Below are positions 1 through 9,100 of a stretch of 64,000 nt of DNA, one piece after another (the first letter of the stretch is position 1; every line of letters begins with the position of its first letter). Source of the DNA: an uncultured Bacteroidales bacterium (GTDB lineage: Bacteria > Bacteroidota > Bacteroidia > Bacteroidales > UBA932); assembly GCA_944326365.1 (NCBI GenBank), contig CALVDR010000013.1, positions 1-64,000 on the forward strand. The letters run 5' to 3'. The position numbers were made by a program, and so were the translations under genes. The notes beneath the pieces were generated by a model that worked only from the letters and a program-made list of their open reading frames with translations, ran no database searches and was not told where the DNA came from.

Positions 1-16
1 AGTTCGATCGGAAAAA

Positions 17-109
17 TTACAGGGACAGTCTGCCGATTGACTCATAATGACGGAATTTAACGACAGTCCCTAAATAGACTATAGCTGTAGAACAATTGGC
101 TCCTCGCAT
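17..109 (-). CDS. Possible 30-residue ORF
   Basis: A 30-codon frame begins with ATG at 109 and ends at a TAA at 17-19. It is preceded by GGGGAGGTAATT, a Shine-Dalgarno-like leader that is unusual in this window. The predicted peptide (starting MRGANCSTAIVYLG) has no recognisable motif and no signal peptide. It lies just after a terminator-like hairpin on the same strand, so it may be a chance frame, a leader peptide or the remnant of a longer gene. No function is proposed. Confidence 0.2.
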   Translation of the reverse strand: MRGANCSTAIVYLGTVVKFRHYESIGRLSL

Positions 110-133
110 AATTACCTCCCCTCGGTAGAGTTC

Positions 134-172
134 AAAAAAGCAGACATCCATTTAGGGATAGATGCCTGCCTT
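134..172 (-). terminator. Hairpin with T-tract, minus strand
   Basis: Arms 140-148 and 161-169 pair over nine positions with one G-U, and on the minus strand the hairpin is followed by six T residues (134-139). It could be a second terminator behind tRNA-Leu or belong to a lost gene. Confidence 0.4.
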
Positions 173-291
173 ATTTTGCTATAGTCACTCCAATATGACA
201 TTACAAATGTAATGATAATTTTCAGAATAGCAATATTTTTGACTTTCCTTTGCGATTTTTCGCGGAATAGTACTCCTTTAGTACACCTTGC

Positions 292-330
292 TAAAAATTA
301 AAAGCCTCATAATCAAGCGATTATGAGGCT
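292..330 (-). terminator. Terminator of tRNA-Leu
   Basis: A perfect 12-bp inverted repeat (303-314 and 319-330, four-base loop) is followed on the minus strand by a T-rich run (TTTAATTTTT). It sits eight bases beyond the 3' end of tRNA-Leu, which fits a Rho-independent terminator for that tRNA. Confidence 0.8.
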
Positions 331-337
331 ATCTTCG

Positions 338-421
338 TACCCGGAGCCGGGGTCGAACCGGCACATCCTTTCGGACATTGGTGTTTGAGACCAACGCGTC
401 TACCGATTCCGCCATCCGGGC
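338..421 (-). tRNA. tRNA-Leu (CAA)
   Basis: Read on the minus strand the segment folds as a class II tRNA with an acceptor starting GCCCGGA, an anticodon stem TTGGT/ACCAA enclosing loop CTCAAAC, an extended variable arm, and a T-arm with GGTTCGACC. The anticodon is CAA, reading UUG leucine codons. The CCA end is not encoded. Position 72 would pair as G-U with position 1. Confidence 0.9.
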
Positions 422-461
422 ATGCTGGCAGCGGGCGGCAGCCCTGCTGGAAAATGAATTG

Positions 462-469
462 CAAAGGTA
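462..469 (-). promoter_or_regulatory. -7 box for tRNA-Leu
   Basis: TACCTTTG on the minus strand matches the Bacteroidota TAnnTTTG box, about 40 bases upstream of the tRNA 5' end, with a TTG-containing segment about 20 bases further upstream. Confidence 0.6.
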
Positions 470-552
470 TTATAATTTGTTTTAAAAAACAATATGGGAA
501 GAAAGGAATGTATCTGAGTTTTCATCGCCGGCACCATCATCATTAATCCACA

Positions 553-1140
553 TCACTCTACCGAAGCCGGGTCTATGAGGTTGTTCAGCAGGGCATAAAC
601 CGTCAGGCCCGCGACAGTCTTGATGCCGGTCTTGCGCGTTATGTTTCTCCGATGGGTGATCACGGTATGGATAGAAATATTGTACAGATCCGCGATTTCC
701 TTGTTTATCATGCCTTTGGCTACGCACACGAGTATGTCCCTCTCTCTGGAAGACAGTTCGGAGCCATCGGCGGAAGCATTGTCCCGCGGAGCGGAGACAG
801 CAGACCTGAGCTTGTGGATGATATCGGCCGGACTGTCGTACAGACTCAGTACCGCATCATATTGCCGCGCAGTTTCGTCATCCATGAAACAGCTCGGGAA
901 AGCCACGACGGCAGCATCTGTGAATTCGGAAATCTGCTGTCTGGCCATGGCGCGGGACGAATGGGAAAAAACGGCCGGATCCACGATGACCACATCGGCA
1001 GCCATGTTTTTAAGCATGACTTCCTCGCGTGCCGAAATGTCGGACACGATACCTTCCACCTTGAACTCTCCGAGATCGTTGAAGACCCCTTCAATACCCC
1101 GCGCCATCACTTTCGACGGCATGATCAGAAACGCTTTCAT
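553..1140 (-). CDS. LuxR-family regulator with degenerate receiver
   Basis: A 195-residue DNA-binding regulator. Residues about 1-125 look like a response-regulator receiver fold, and residues about 130-190 form a LuxR-type HTH (SSRERDILVCVAKG, NKEIADLYNISIHTV). The receiver keeps an aspartate in VIVDP, but the acidic pair normally near residue 8 is replaced by MPSK and the conserved lysine of the last strand is replaced (SLYDSP). Control by standard phosphotransfer is therefore doubtful. The ATG at 1140 overlaps the stop of the upstream hemerythrin-like gene by four bases (ATGA), so the two are translationally coupled. A longer upstream frame exists but it only reads through the partner gene. 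In-family pairs of this kind suggest that the hemerythrin partner supplies the signal; that is inference. Confidence 0.8.
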   Translation of the reverse strand: MKAFLIMPSKVMARGIEGVFNDLGEFKVEGIVSDISAREEVMLKNMAADVVIVDPAVFSHSSRAMARQQISEFTDAAVVAFPSCFMDDETARQYDAVLSLYDSPADIIHKLRSAVSAPRDNASADGSELSSRERDILVCVAKGMINKEIADLYNISIHTVITHRRNITRKTGIKTVAGLTVYALLNNLIDPASVE

Positions 1141-1847
1141 CTGCACTCCTTTTTCATTTCGAGCCTGTTCACCATGGGCACCAGCACATGGTTCTCTATG
1201 TTCGTATGCTTCTCCAGATCCTCCGACAGCGAGAACAGGGCATACAGCACATCGTTGGCCAGCTGGGGACTGCATGCTGCAGGCAGATACTTCAGCACGA
1301 TGTTTTTCAGGTCGCTGAGCTTCTCCTCGATGTTGCTGTGGTTCTCTTCGAAAGTGGAAACCGAGTAATCCCGTGAATGACATCCTTTCACGACAGATTC
1401 CACATACGGGAAGAACACCGTCTCCTCATACTCGAAATGTTTTTCCACTTCACTGCGGTAGCCGTCCAGAAAGTCCAGAATGATTTTCTTCTGGCTGTCT
1501 GCACAAGGAGCCACCAGGGCATCCATCAGCTGCTCCAGAGCCTTGAAACCGTCCTCGATATAGAAAGAATGCGAGATGTGCAGATACCTGAGCACTGAAA
1601 GCGGATCAGCGGATTTCAGCGCTTCATCCGTAGGCATGTACCCCTGATATGAATACATCTCGCAGATCAGTATGAACGCGCCTGCATCGATGCCCGTTTC
1701 CGTACATACTTGAGCCACAGTCTTTTCTCCGAACCCTGCGAGCATGCCCAGCCTTGACAGTACCGTCAGCAGCCTGTAATTTATCTCGACCAGGTCGGAC
1801 ATTTTCATTTCGGGAGAAAAAAAACTTGTTTCCTTTTTCGTCTTCAT
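1137..1847 (-). CDS. Hemerythrin/RIC-like di-iron protein
   Basis: A 236-residue cytoplasmic protein with two parts. Residues about 15-55 resemble the ScdA_N domain of YtfE/RIC iron-sulfur repair proteins, but the usual Cys-Cys pair is missing (LGMLAGFGEKTVAQVC). Residues about 85-235 form a hemerythrin-like helical bundle with candidate iron ligands in HISHSF, KHFEYEE, EENHSN and EKHTNIENH, giving the H-H-E-H-H-E spacing of a di-iron site. RIC proteins repair clusters damaged by nitric oxide or oxidants; hemerythrins bind oxygen. The missing cysteines argue against cluster repair by cysteine chemistry and leave a sensor role open. It is first in a two-gene operon with a LuxR regulator. Start ATG at 1847 follows an AT-rich leader. 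Confidence 0.75.
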   Translation of the reverse strand: MKTKKETSFFSPEMKMSDLVEINYRLLTVLSRLGMLAGFGEKTVAQVCTETGIDAGAFILICEMYSYQGYMPTDEALKSADPLSVLRYLHISHSFYIEDGFKALEQLMDALVAPCADSQKKIILDFLDGYRSEVEKHFEYEETVFFPYVESVVKGCHSRDYSVSTFEENHSNIEEKLSDLKNIVLKYLPAACSPQLANDVLYALFSLSEDLEKHTNIENHVLVPMVNRLEMKKECR

Positions 1848-1896
1848 AAAAATAAAATTAAAATTGCCGATACCCCGGTACTCACCGGAAACCTGA

Positions 1897-1946
1897 TAAA
1901 TTTAGTCGGATTTCTCCGAAATCCAATGCTTTTGCCGATTAATCGG
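1897..1946 (-). promoter_or_regulatory. Promoter with two palindromes for the hemerythrin-luxR operon
   Basis: On the minus strand a TAAATTTA box (1897-1904) lies about 50 bases before the hemerythrin start codon. Immediately upstream is TCGGATTTCTCCGA (1906-1919, 5-bp arms), and 15 bases further upstream is the perfect 12-bp palindrome CCGATTAATCGG (1935-1946). The palindrome centres are 28 bp apart. These are good operator candidates for the encoded LuxR protein or an FNR-type regulator; the assignment is inference. Confidence 0.5.
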
Positions 1947-1986
1947 AATCAGGAGCCGGTACGGACTGCGTCAATTCCATAATGAA

Positions 1987-2013
1987 ATTGTCCCGATATC
2001 ACATCGGGACAAT
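1987..2013 (-). terminator. Candidate feoAB terminator
   Basis: A perfect 11-bp inverted repeat with a five-base loop lies between the feoAB stop and the promoter of the next minus-strand operon. A second small hairpin is at 2063-2077. The T-tract after the repeat is weak, so terminator function is probable rather than certain. Confidence 0.5.
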
Positions 2014-2227
2014 CAACGATTAAAACAACAATTAAAAGGATCTGAATTTTCTGTGCCTGTCCGGCGGAAAGTCCGCCGTCGGCCAATACATTATCAGTTT
2101 ATGGCTCGAAAAATTAATTTCTGATGCAAAGATACGTACTCCGTGAATACGCCGCAATCACCATTTGTAGGTATTCTGCCGGATTTTCTGCAGCGGAAAT
2201 GCTGAACCCTGTCGGATCTGTCACGGA

Positions 2228-4612
2228 TCAGAAAAGCAGGGCGGCCCTGTAGACAATGAATGCCATCACCCATGCTATGACTATGGTGTAGACAGCCGAG
2301 AACAGCGGCCATTTCCAGCCTCCTGTTTCCGTCATCATGGCCCCGAAAGTGGCTATGCAAGGGAAGTATAGCAGCACGAAAACCATGAATGCCAGGGCTG
2401 CGGCAGGGGTGATGCTGTTCTGCAGGGCCTGTTGCAGTTTGGTCTCCCCGGAACCGGACTCCACATCCTCGTCGATACTGTACATCACGCCCATGGAGCT
2501 GACCACCAGTTCTTTGGCGGCTACGCCGGAAAGCAGTCCCACTCCCATCTGCCAGTCGAATCCGAGAGGCTCAAGAACAGGCTCTATGGCCTTCCCGATA
2601 TAGCCGAGATATGAATTTTCCTGCTGTGTCACCTTGTCGGGATAGTCGTTGTGATGAGGGAAATACCCCAGGAACCAGATTATGACCGAGCTTATGAGAA
2701 TGATTCCCGTGATTTTGTGCAGATACTGCTTCCCCTTTTCCCACGTATGGCGGAGGATGGATTTCGAGGTAGGTACCCGGTACGGAGGCAGCTCCATCAC
2801 GAACGGCAGGTCGTCATCCTTGAAGAATCTGCTGAGGATCTTTGCGGACAGGATCGCCATGAATATGCCGAAAGCATATACCCCCAGGAGGGCCAGGCTG
2901 CCATATTCCGGAAAGAAAGCCCCCACGATAAGAATATACACCGGGAGACGGCCTGAACAGGACATGAACGGCACTATGAGGGTGGTGATCAGCCGGCTTT
3001 TCGGACTTTCGATGGTTCTGGTCGCCATGATGGCCGGTACATTGCAGCCGAATCCCATGACCATCGGGATGAAAGACTTCCCGTGCAGCCCCATCTTGTG
3101 CATCAGCCGGTCCATGATGAAGGCCGCCCTGGCCATGTAGCCTGAATCTTCCAGCAGGGAAATGAAGAAATACAGCAGGACGATGTTCGGCAGGAACACC
3201 AGCACGCTGCCCACGCCGCCTATGATTCCGTCCACAACCAGGTCTTTCACCATCCCGTCCGGCATGACTGAAGATACGAAGTCCCCGAATCCGGACACCA
3301 GCCAGTCTATCCACTGCATCGGATATTCGCCCAGAGTGAATGTCCCGAAAAACACTATATAGAGTATCAGGAAGAAAACAGGGAATGCCAGCCATCTGTC
3401 GGTCACGACGGCATCTATCCTGTCAGTGACAGATCTGTGCTTCTTCTGTATTTTCCCCGGCTTGTAAGTCTCTGCCAGGGCGCCTTTCACGAATGCATAC
3501 TTGGCGTCGATGATGGCTGACTCGGTGGATGTCCCCATCAGCTGCTCGAACCGTTTCTGCTCTTCGAACCTGATGGCGATGATTTCGTCCTTGTTGGGAA
3601 GTGAGTCGATGATGCCTGCTGTCTCCCTGTCGTTTTCCAGGAACTTGATGGCCAGGTATCGGGTCGAGTACTTGTATCTGATATCGGCGTTTTTCTGGAT
3701 GGCCAGTTTCACCCTGTCGATGGACTGTTCCAGCTCGATGCCGTGGTTGATATGTATGTGCCTGGCTATCTGCGGATCAGGGTTTTCATACAGCTCTATC
3801 ACCTTGTCGAAAAGCTCATGGATGCCTTCCCCCGTCTTGCTTACCGTCGGTACCAGCGGCATGCCGAGCAGCTGTCCCAGCGTCCTGATATCCAGTTCGT
3901 CCCCCTTCGCCTTCAGTTCGTCGTACATGTTCAGGGCCATGATTACGCGCAGGTTCATGTCGATGATCTGTGTCGTCAGATACAGGTTGCGCTCCAGATT
4001 CGATGAATCCACCACGTTGATGATTATATCAGGGGTTTCTTCCACCAGATTTTTGCGGACGTACAGCTCTTCGGGGCTGAAGCCGGAGATTGAATACGTA
4101 CCAGGCAGGTCGACTATCACGAATTTATACCCGCCGTATTCGAAATTCCCTTCCTTGGCATCCACCGTCACCCCGCTGTAGTTCCCCACATGTTCATGGC
4201 TCCCCGAAGCGATGTTGAAAAGCGAAGTCTTGCCGCAGTTCGGATTCCCGACCAGGGCCACCCTGATCACATGCCTGCGCTGCTCTGCCAGATCCTTCAT
4301 CCTCTGTGACAGGATTTCCGCCTCGTCACAAGACTCGGCAATCACTGTGGCTGACGTAGCCGGTTTCCCGAGGCTTTCCTTGGCCTCCGATTCGCTGATG
4401 ACTTCTATCATGTCGGCCTCTTCGCGCCTCAGCGAGATTTTGTAGCCGATGATTTCATATTCTATGGGATCTTTCAATGGGGCGTTCAGTATGACTTTCA
4501 CGACATTCCCCTTTATGAATCCCAGTTCCAGTATCCTTTTCCGGAAACTTCCGTGGCCGCTGACTCTGACCACTACGCCGCGTTCTCCGGTTTTCAATTC
4601 AGACAATTTCAT
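2228..4612 (-). CDS. feoB: Ferrous iron transporter FeoAB fusion
   Basis: A 794-residue inner-membrane ferrous iron transporter in which FeoA is fused to the N terminus of FeoB, as is common in Bacteroidota. Residues about 1-73 are the SH3-like FeoA domain (MKLSELKTGERG). A GTPase domain starts near residue 118 with G1 GNPNCGKTSLFN, G3 DLPGTYS and G4-like NMYD. The C-terminal half holds the Gate and Nucleoside_recog membrane segments, including GFGCNVPAIMATRT. The start at 4612 was preferred over an in-frame ATG at 4639 because it gives the standard FeoA start and leaves a leader of about 35 bases behind the -7 box. No separate feoC is visible. The gene is complete. Confidence 0.95.
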   Translation of the reverse strand: MKLSELKTGERGVVVRVSGHGSFRKRILELGFIKGNVVKVILNAPLKDPIEYEIIGYKISLRREEADMIEVISESEAKESLGKPATSATVIAESCDEAEILSQRMKDLAEQRRHVIRVALVGNPNCGKTSLFNIASGSHEHVGNYSGVTVDAKEGNFEYGGYKFVIVDLPGTYSISGFSPEELYVRKNLVEETPDIIINVVDSSNLERNLYLTTQIIDMNLRVIMALNMYDELKAKGDELDIRTLGQLLGMPLVPTVSKTGEGIHELFDKVIELYENPDPQIARHIHINHGIELEQSIDRVKLAIQKNADIRYKYSTRYLAIKFLENDRETAGIIDSLPNKDEIIAIRFEEQKRFEQLMGTSTESAIIDAKYAFVKGALAETYKPGKIQKKHRSVTDRIDAVVTDRWLAFPVFFLILYIVFFGTFTLGEYPMQWIDWLVSGFGDFVSSVMPDGMVKDLVVDGIIGGVGSVLVFLPNIVLLYFFISLLEDSGYMARAAFIMDRLMHKMGLHGKSFIPMVMGFGCNVPAIMATRTIESPKSRLITTLIVPFMSCSGRLPVYILIVGAFFPEYGSLALLGVYAFGIFMAILSAKILSRFFKDDDLPFVMELPPYRVPTSKSILRHTWEKGKQYLHKITGIILISSVIIWFLGYFPHHNDYPDKVTQQENSYLGYIGKAIEPVLEPLGFDWQMGVGLLSGVAAKELVVSSMGVMYSIDEDVESGSGETKLQQALQNSITPAAALAFMVFVLLYFPCIATFGAMMTETGGWKWPLFSAVYTIVIAWVMAFIVYRAALLF

Positions 4613-4652
4613 ATCGAGTTGTTTTGACAGGGTGATCACCCTGATTCCGCCG

Positions 4653-4660
4653 CAAAGATA
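4653..4660 (-). promoter_or_regulatory. -7 box for feoAB
   Basis: TATCTTTG on the minus strand, an exact Bacteroidota -7 consensus, about 40 bases upstream of the chosen feoAB start. No Fur box could be recognised by eye. Confidence 0.7.
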
Positions 4661-4813
4661 CGCAAAAATAGCTTCTCCGCTATCCCCATTAATTGCGATA
4701 TGTCGCGTCCGGCTGCGGTTTGCAACCCGTTTGCAGTCAGCATCGGAGATGCTTTTCTGACTGAGAAAAAAGATTTTTAGGGCCGCAGGTGTCAGTCAAA
4801 GGTATATTTTTTG

Positions 4814-4821
4814 TAAATTTG
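4814..4821 (+). promoter_or_regulatory. -7 box for the efflux operon
   Basis: TAAATTTG lies 27 bases before the ATG of the periplasmic adaptor gene and supports the ATG at 4848 over an upstream in-frame TTG at 4836. Confidence 0.65.
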
Positions 4822-4847
4822 CCGCGGCCATTATATTGAAAATTATT

Positions 4848-6077
4848 ATGAAAGGATCTGAATTTCTGAAGGAAACATACAGCAGCCTTGACAACAAGTC
4901 GAAATATGTTGTATTCAAGATAAGGAAGTCCAGCTGGAAATTCTGGGCAGTCATAGCGGCGACAGTCGTCGTACTCATAGCGTTGATAGTCTGGCTGACG
5001 AGGCCGGAGCCTCCGCAGGAAGAAATCCCGATAGTCATGACCGAGACCGTCTCTACCCAGGATGTCGAACTTTACGGCGAATACCCTGGCACCATACGGG
5101 CACAGCAGTTCGTGGAAGTCCGGGCGCGTGTCGAGGGCTATCTCGAGAACATGCTGTTCGAAGAGGGTACATACGTCGAGAAGAACCAGGTTCTTTTCAT
5201 CATCGACCCGCGCCAGTATCAGGCCCAGGCGGACAGGGCGGAAGCTCTTCTGGAAAAGAACAAGGCCCTCGCGCAGAAAGCCGAGCGTGACCTGAACCGT
5301 ATCCGGCCGCTTTTCGAACAGAATGCCGCCAGCCAGCTTGATCTGGACAATGCCATCGCCGCCTACGAAAGTGCGAAAGCCGAAGTGCTCATGAGCGAAG
5401 CTGACCTGAAACAGGACGAACTCGCCCTCAGCTATACCACTGTCCGCTCTCCGATAAGCGGCTATATCAGCGAGAGATATGTCGATATAGGCACTCTTGT
5501 CGGTCCGGGAGGCCAGTCCCTGCTGGCCAATGTCGTCAAAAGCGATACAGTCGATGTGGAATTCAAGATGACGGACCTCGACTATCAGATCAGCAAGGAC
5601 AGGAACGTGAATATCGGACAGAAGGATTCCACCAGAAAATGGGATCCGTATGTCACCATCACCATGGCGGACAAGTCGGTGTACAAATATAAAGGTCTGG
5701 TCGATTTCGCCGATCCTCAGGTAGATTCCCGCTCAGGTACATTCTCGGTCCGTGCGGAGATGCCGAACCCTGACCATGACCTTCTTCCGGGCCAGTTCAC
5801 GAATGTCACCCTTCTGCTTGATGTCAGGGAAGACGCCGTGGTCGTTCCGACCAAAGCCATCATCACCGAGAAGAGCGCAGCCTATATCTTCGTTCTCCGG
5901 AGCGACGGCATCGCTGAAAAACGGTTCATAGAGCTCGGTCCCGAGACAGGAAACAAGACCGTGGTGGAACGCGGACTTCTTCCGGGAGAACAGATAGTGG
6001 TCGAAGGATATCACAAACTCACCCACGGGCAGAAAGCCCGTACGGCCGATACTCCGGTTTCAGGGGAGACCAATTGA
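4848..6077 (+). CDS. RND efflux periplasmic adaptor (membrane fusion protein)
   Basis: A 409-residue HlyD/AcrA-type adaptor that links an inner-membrane RND pump to an outer-membrane channel. It has an N-terminal membrane anchor (about residues 22-45) and no lipobox, so it is held by a transmembrane helix rather than by lipid. Then come a biotinyl-lipoyl-like half (VEVRARVEGYLENMLFEEGT), an alpha-helical hairpin (about residues 100-165), the second lipoyl half (TTVRSPISGYISERYVDIG) and beta-barrel and membrane-proximal domains. It is the first gene of an operon with the permease-OMF fusion, separated by 84 bp that fold into a strong stem-loop. The substrate cannot be read from sequence. Confidence 0.9.
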   Translation: MKGSEFLKETYSSLDNKSKYVVFKIRKSSWKFWAVIAATVVVLIALIVWLTRPEPPQEEIPIVMTETVSTQDVELYGEYPGTIRAQQFVEVRARVEGYLENMLFEEGTYVEKNQVLFIIDPRQYQAQADRAEALLEKNKALAQKAERDLNRIRPLFEQNAASQLDLDNAIAAYESAKAEVLMSEADLKQDELALSYTTVRSPISGYISERYVDIGTLVGPGGQSLLANVVKSDTVDVEFKMTDLDYQISKDRNVNIGQKDSTRKWDPYVTITMADKSVYKYKGLVDFADPQVDSRSGTFSVRAEMPNPDHDLLPGQFTNVTLLLDVREDAVVVPTKAIITEKSAAYIFVLRSDGIAEKRFIELGPETGNKTVVERGLLPGEQIVVEGYHKLTHGQKARTADTPVSGETN

Positions 6078-6093
6078 TGTGAATTTGACATCT

Positions 6094-6147
6094 GACTGCC
6101 ATTGTCCGGAGCAGAATCCTGCGACGGACTTCCGGACAGGGGCAGTC
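6094..6147 (+). promoter_or_regulatory. Intercistronic stem-loop in efflux operon
   Basis: Arms 6094-6109 and 6132-6147 pair at 14 Watson-Crick positions plus one G-U out of 16, and the loop holds a smaller GCAG/CTGC hairpin (6111-6122). The structure fills most of the gap between adaptor and permease genes. There is no T-tract. It may be a partial terminator, an RNA-processing or stability element; function is inferred from position only. Confidence 0.5.
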
Positions 6148-6161
6148 AAAACTGACATAAA

Positions 6162-9100
6162 ATGAAATCAGACTTTTTTATAGACAGACCGGTCTTCTCG
6201 ACCGTCATTTCCGTCATCATAGTGCTGGTAGGCTTTATCGGACTTACGCTGCTTCCGGTGGACCAGTATCCTGACATCGTCCCTCCTGTAGTCCGTGTCA
6301 CCGCTTCTTATCCGGGAGCGAGTGCGCAGACAGTGGCCCAGGCAGTGGCTACGCCTATCGAACAGGAGCTGAACGGTACTCCGGGGATGCTCTACATGGA
6401 GTCCAAGAACACGAATTCGGGAAGCTTCACGGCCAACATCACATTCGACATATCCAGCAATCCTGATCTGGCGGCAGTCGAAGTCCAGAACAGGGTGAAG
6501 CAGGCCGAAGCCAGGCTTCCGGTGGAAGTGGTGCAGAACGGTATCTCCGTGGAGAAAGTGGCGGCAAACAAGCTCGTGACAGTTACCCTGCTCACCGATG
6601 ACCCGAAATTCGACGAGATATATCTGAGCAATTATGCGACTTTGAACGTCCTCGACATGCTCAGACGAGTGCCGGGAGTCGGGCGTGTGTCCAATGTCGG
6701 AAGCCGTTACTATGCCATGCAGATATGGGTGCAGCCTGACAAGCTGGCAAGTCTCGGCCTGACGGTGCAGGATCTTCAGAAGGCCCTGAAAGACCAGAAC
6801 CGTGAATCGGCCGCAGGTGTCCTGGGCCAGCAGCCTATCGAAAATGTGGATGTGACCATACCTATCACGGCCACAGGAAGGCTCTCGTCGGTGAGCCAGT
6901 TCGAGAACATAGTCATCAGGGCAGGGCAGGACGGTTCCATCATCAGACTGAAAGATGTGGCCAGAGTCTCCCTGGAGGCCCAGTCATACAACACCGAGAG
7001 CGGTATCAACGGCGGCAATGCGGCCGTGATGGATGTCTACATGCTGCCTGGGGCGAATGCGCTGGAAGTGGCGGAAAATGTGAAGAAGGAGATGGAGGAA
7101 ATTTCCAAATCCTTCCCGGAAGGTATTACATACGACATACCTTTCGACATGACCACCTATATATCCGAGTCCATACATCATGTCTATAGAACTCTCTTCG
7201 AAGCCCTTCTGCTGGTGATTCTGGTCGTATTCCTCTCCCTGCAGAGCTGGAGAGCCACGCTTATCCCGGCCATAGCGGTGCCTATATCCCTCATCGGTAC
7301 TTTCGGCATCATGCTCATATTCGGGTTCTCACTGAACATGATGACATTGCTGGGACTCATCCTGGCCATCGGTATTGTGGTCGATGATGCCATAGTCGTG
7401 GTCGAGAATGTGGACAGGATCATGCGTGAGGAACATCTGTCCCCGTACGAGGCCACGAAAAAGGCCATGCAGGGAATCGGAGGCGCGCTGATCGCGATGT
7501 CGCTTGTGCTCTGTGCCGTATTCGTGCCTGTCAGCTTCCTGTCAGGCATCACCGGACAGCTTTTCCGGCAGTTCACCATCACCATCGCAGTATCTGTCAT
7601 CATCTCTACCATCGTCGCGCTTACGCTGAGTCCTGTGATGTGTTCCCTCTTCCTCAAGCCGCCGCAGCCTGACGAGAAGAAAAACTTCATATTCAGAAAG
7701 ATAAACGAAGGTCTGGCATCAGGAAACAGATTCTATGAGAAGATGATCCGTGCCAGCCTGCACCACAGGAGGAGAATGGCAGCCTTCTTCGGTATCACCA
7801 TCATCAGTATCTGGGTATTCTCCAGCCTGGTTCCGAGCAGCTTCATGCCGAAGGAAGACCAGGGATATTTCACTGTCGAACTTGAACTTCCTGTAGGCGC
7901 CACATTGGAAAGGACGAGAGTCATCACTGAGAGGGCGATGGATTTCCTGATGAGACAGCCGGACGTGCAGTATGTGCTGAATGTCACGGGATCCAGCCCG
8001 CGTGTGGGCAGCAACCAGTCGAACAGCCAGCTCACCGTGATTCTCAAACCATGGAAAGACAGGAAGGAGACCGACATCAACAAGACCATGGAGACAGTGC
8101 GCGATTCCCTGTCCGTATATCCTGAAAGCAAGGTCTATCTGAGTACTCCGGCCGTCATCCCGGGACTTGGAACTTCAGGCGGTTTCTCCATGGTGCTTGA
8201 AGCCAGGGGAGACGCGACTTACGAGCAGCTCCAGCAGGCTGCCGACACCCTTATGTTCTATGCCTCCCAGCGCAAGGAGTTCACCGGTCTGTCGACCAAT
8301 GTCACCAGGGACATACCACAGCTCTTTTTCGATGCCGACCGAGACAAGATCCAGATGATCGGAGTTCCTCTTGCCGACGTGTTCTCCACTCTGAAGGCCT
8401 TTACAGGTTCGATCTATGTGAACGACTTCAACATGTTCAACCGTGTCTACCGTGTATACATCCAGGCTGACGCACCGTACAGGGCGCACAAGGACAATCT
8501 GAACCTCTTCTTCGTGAAAAGTTCGAACGGGACCATGGTCCCTGTCAATGCCCTCGGCAGCACCGAGTACACTACCGGTCCGGGAACCATAAACAGGTTC
8601 AATATGTACTATGCCATCACGGTCAACGGTGAAGCGGCCCATGGATACAGTTCCGGACAGGCGATGGATCTGCTGGAGAGTCTCGCCAGAGAGCATCTTC
8701 CTGACAATATCGGCATAGAATGGAGCGGACTTTCCTATCAGGAGAAGAAAGAGGGCGGACAGACAGGCGTGGTCCTCGGGCTGGCCCTGCTATTTGTCTT
8801 CCTTTTCCTTGCAGCCCAGTACGAGAGCTGGTCTATCCCTGTGGCAGTCCTGCTGTCGCTCCCTATAGCCATAGCCGGAGCTTACCTCGGGGTATGGGTG
8901 CTGGGATATGAAAGCAACGTTTACTTCCTTATCGGTCTGGTGATGCTCGTGGGACTTGTGGCGAAGAACGCCATCCTCATCGTGGAATTCGCGAAAGAGG
9001 AAGTCGAGAAAGGAAAGCCTCTGGAGGAGGCTGCCGTCACTGCCGCACATCTGAGATTCAGGCCTATCGTCATGACATCCCTGGCTTTCATCCTGGGTAT

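Larger units (their letters stand above)
1..337. other. Gene-poor left edge
   Basis: This stretch to the left of tRNA-Leu holds no convincing long gene. It contains two minus-strand hairpin terminators (listed separately) and one 30-codon reading frame with a purine-rich leader (listed separately). It is AT-rich from about 180 to 300. No tRNA, repeat array or insertion-sequence end could be identified with confidence. Confidence 0.6.

Noticed and set aside
2228..4612. Iron-responsive riboswitch or Fur box before feoAB
   Set aside because: The short leader and promoter region show no Fur-like palindrome and no structured RNA that I can support.
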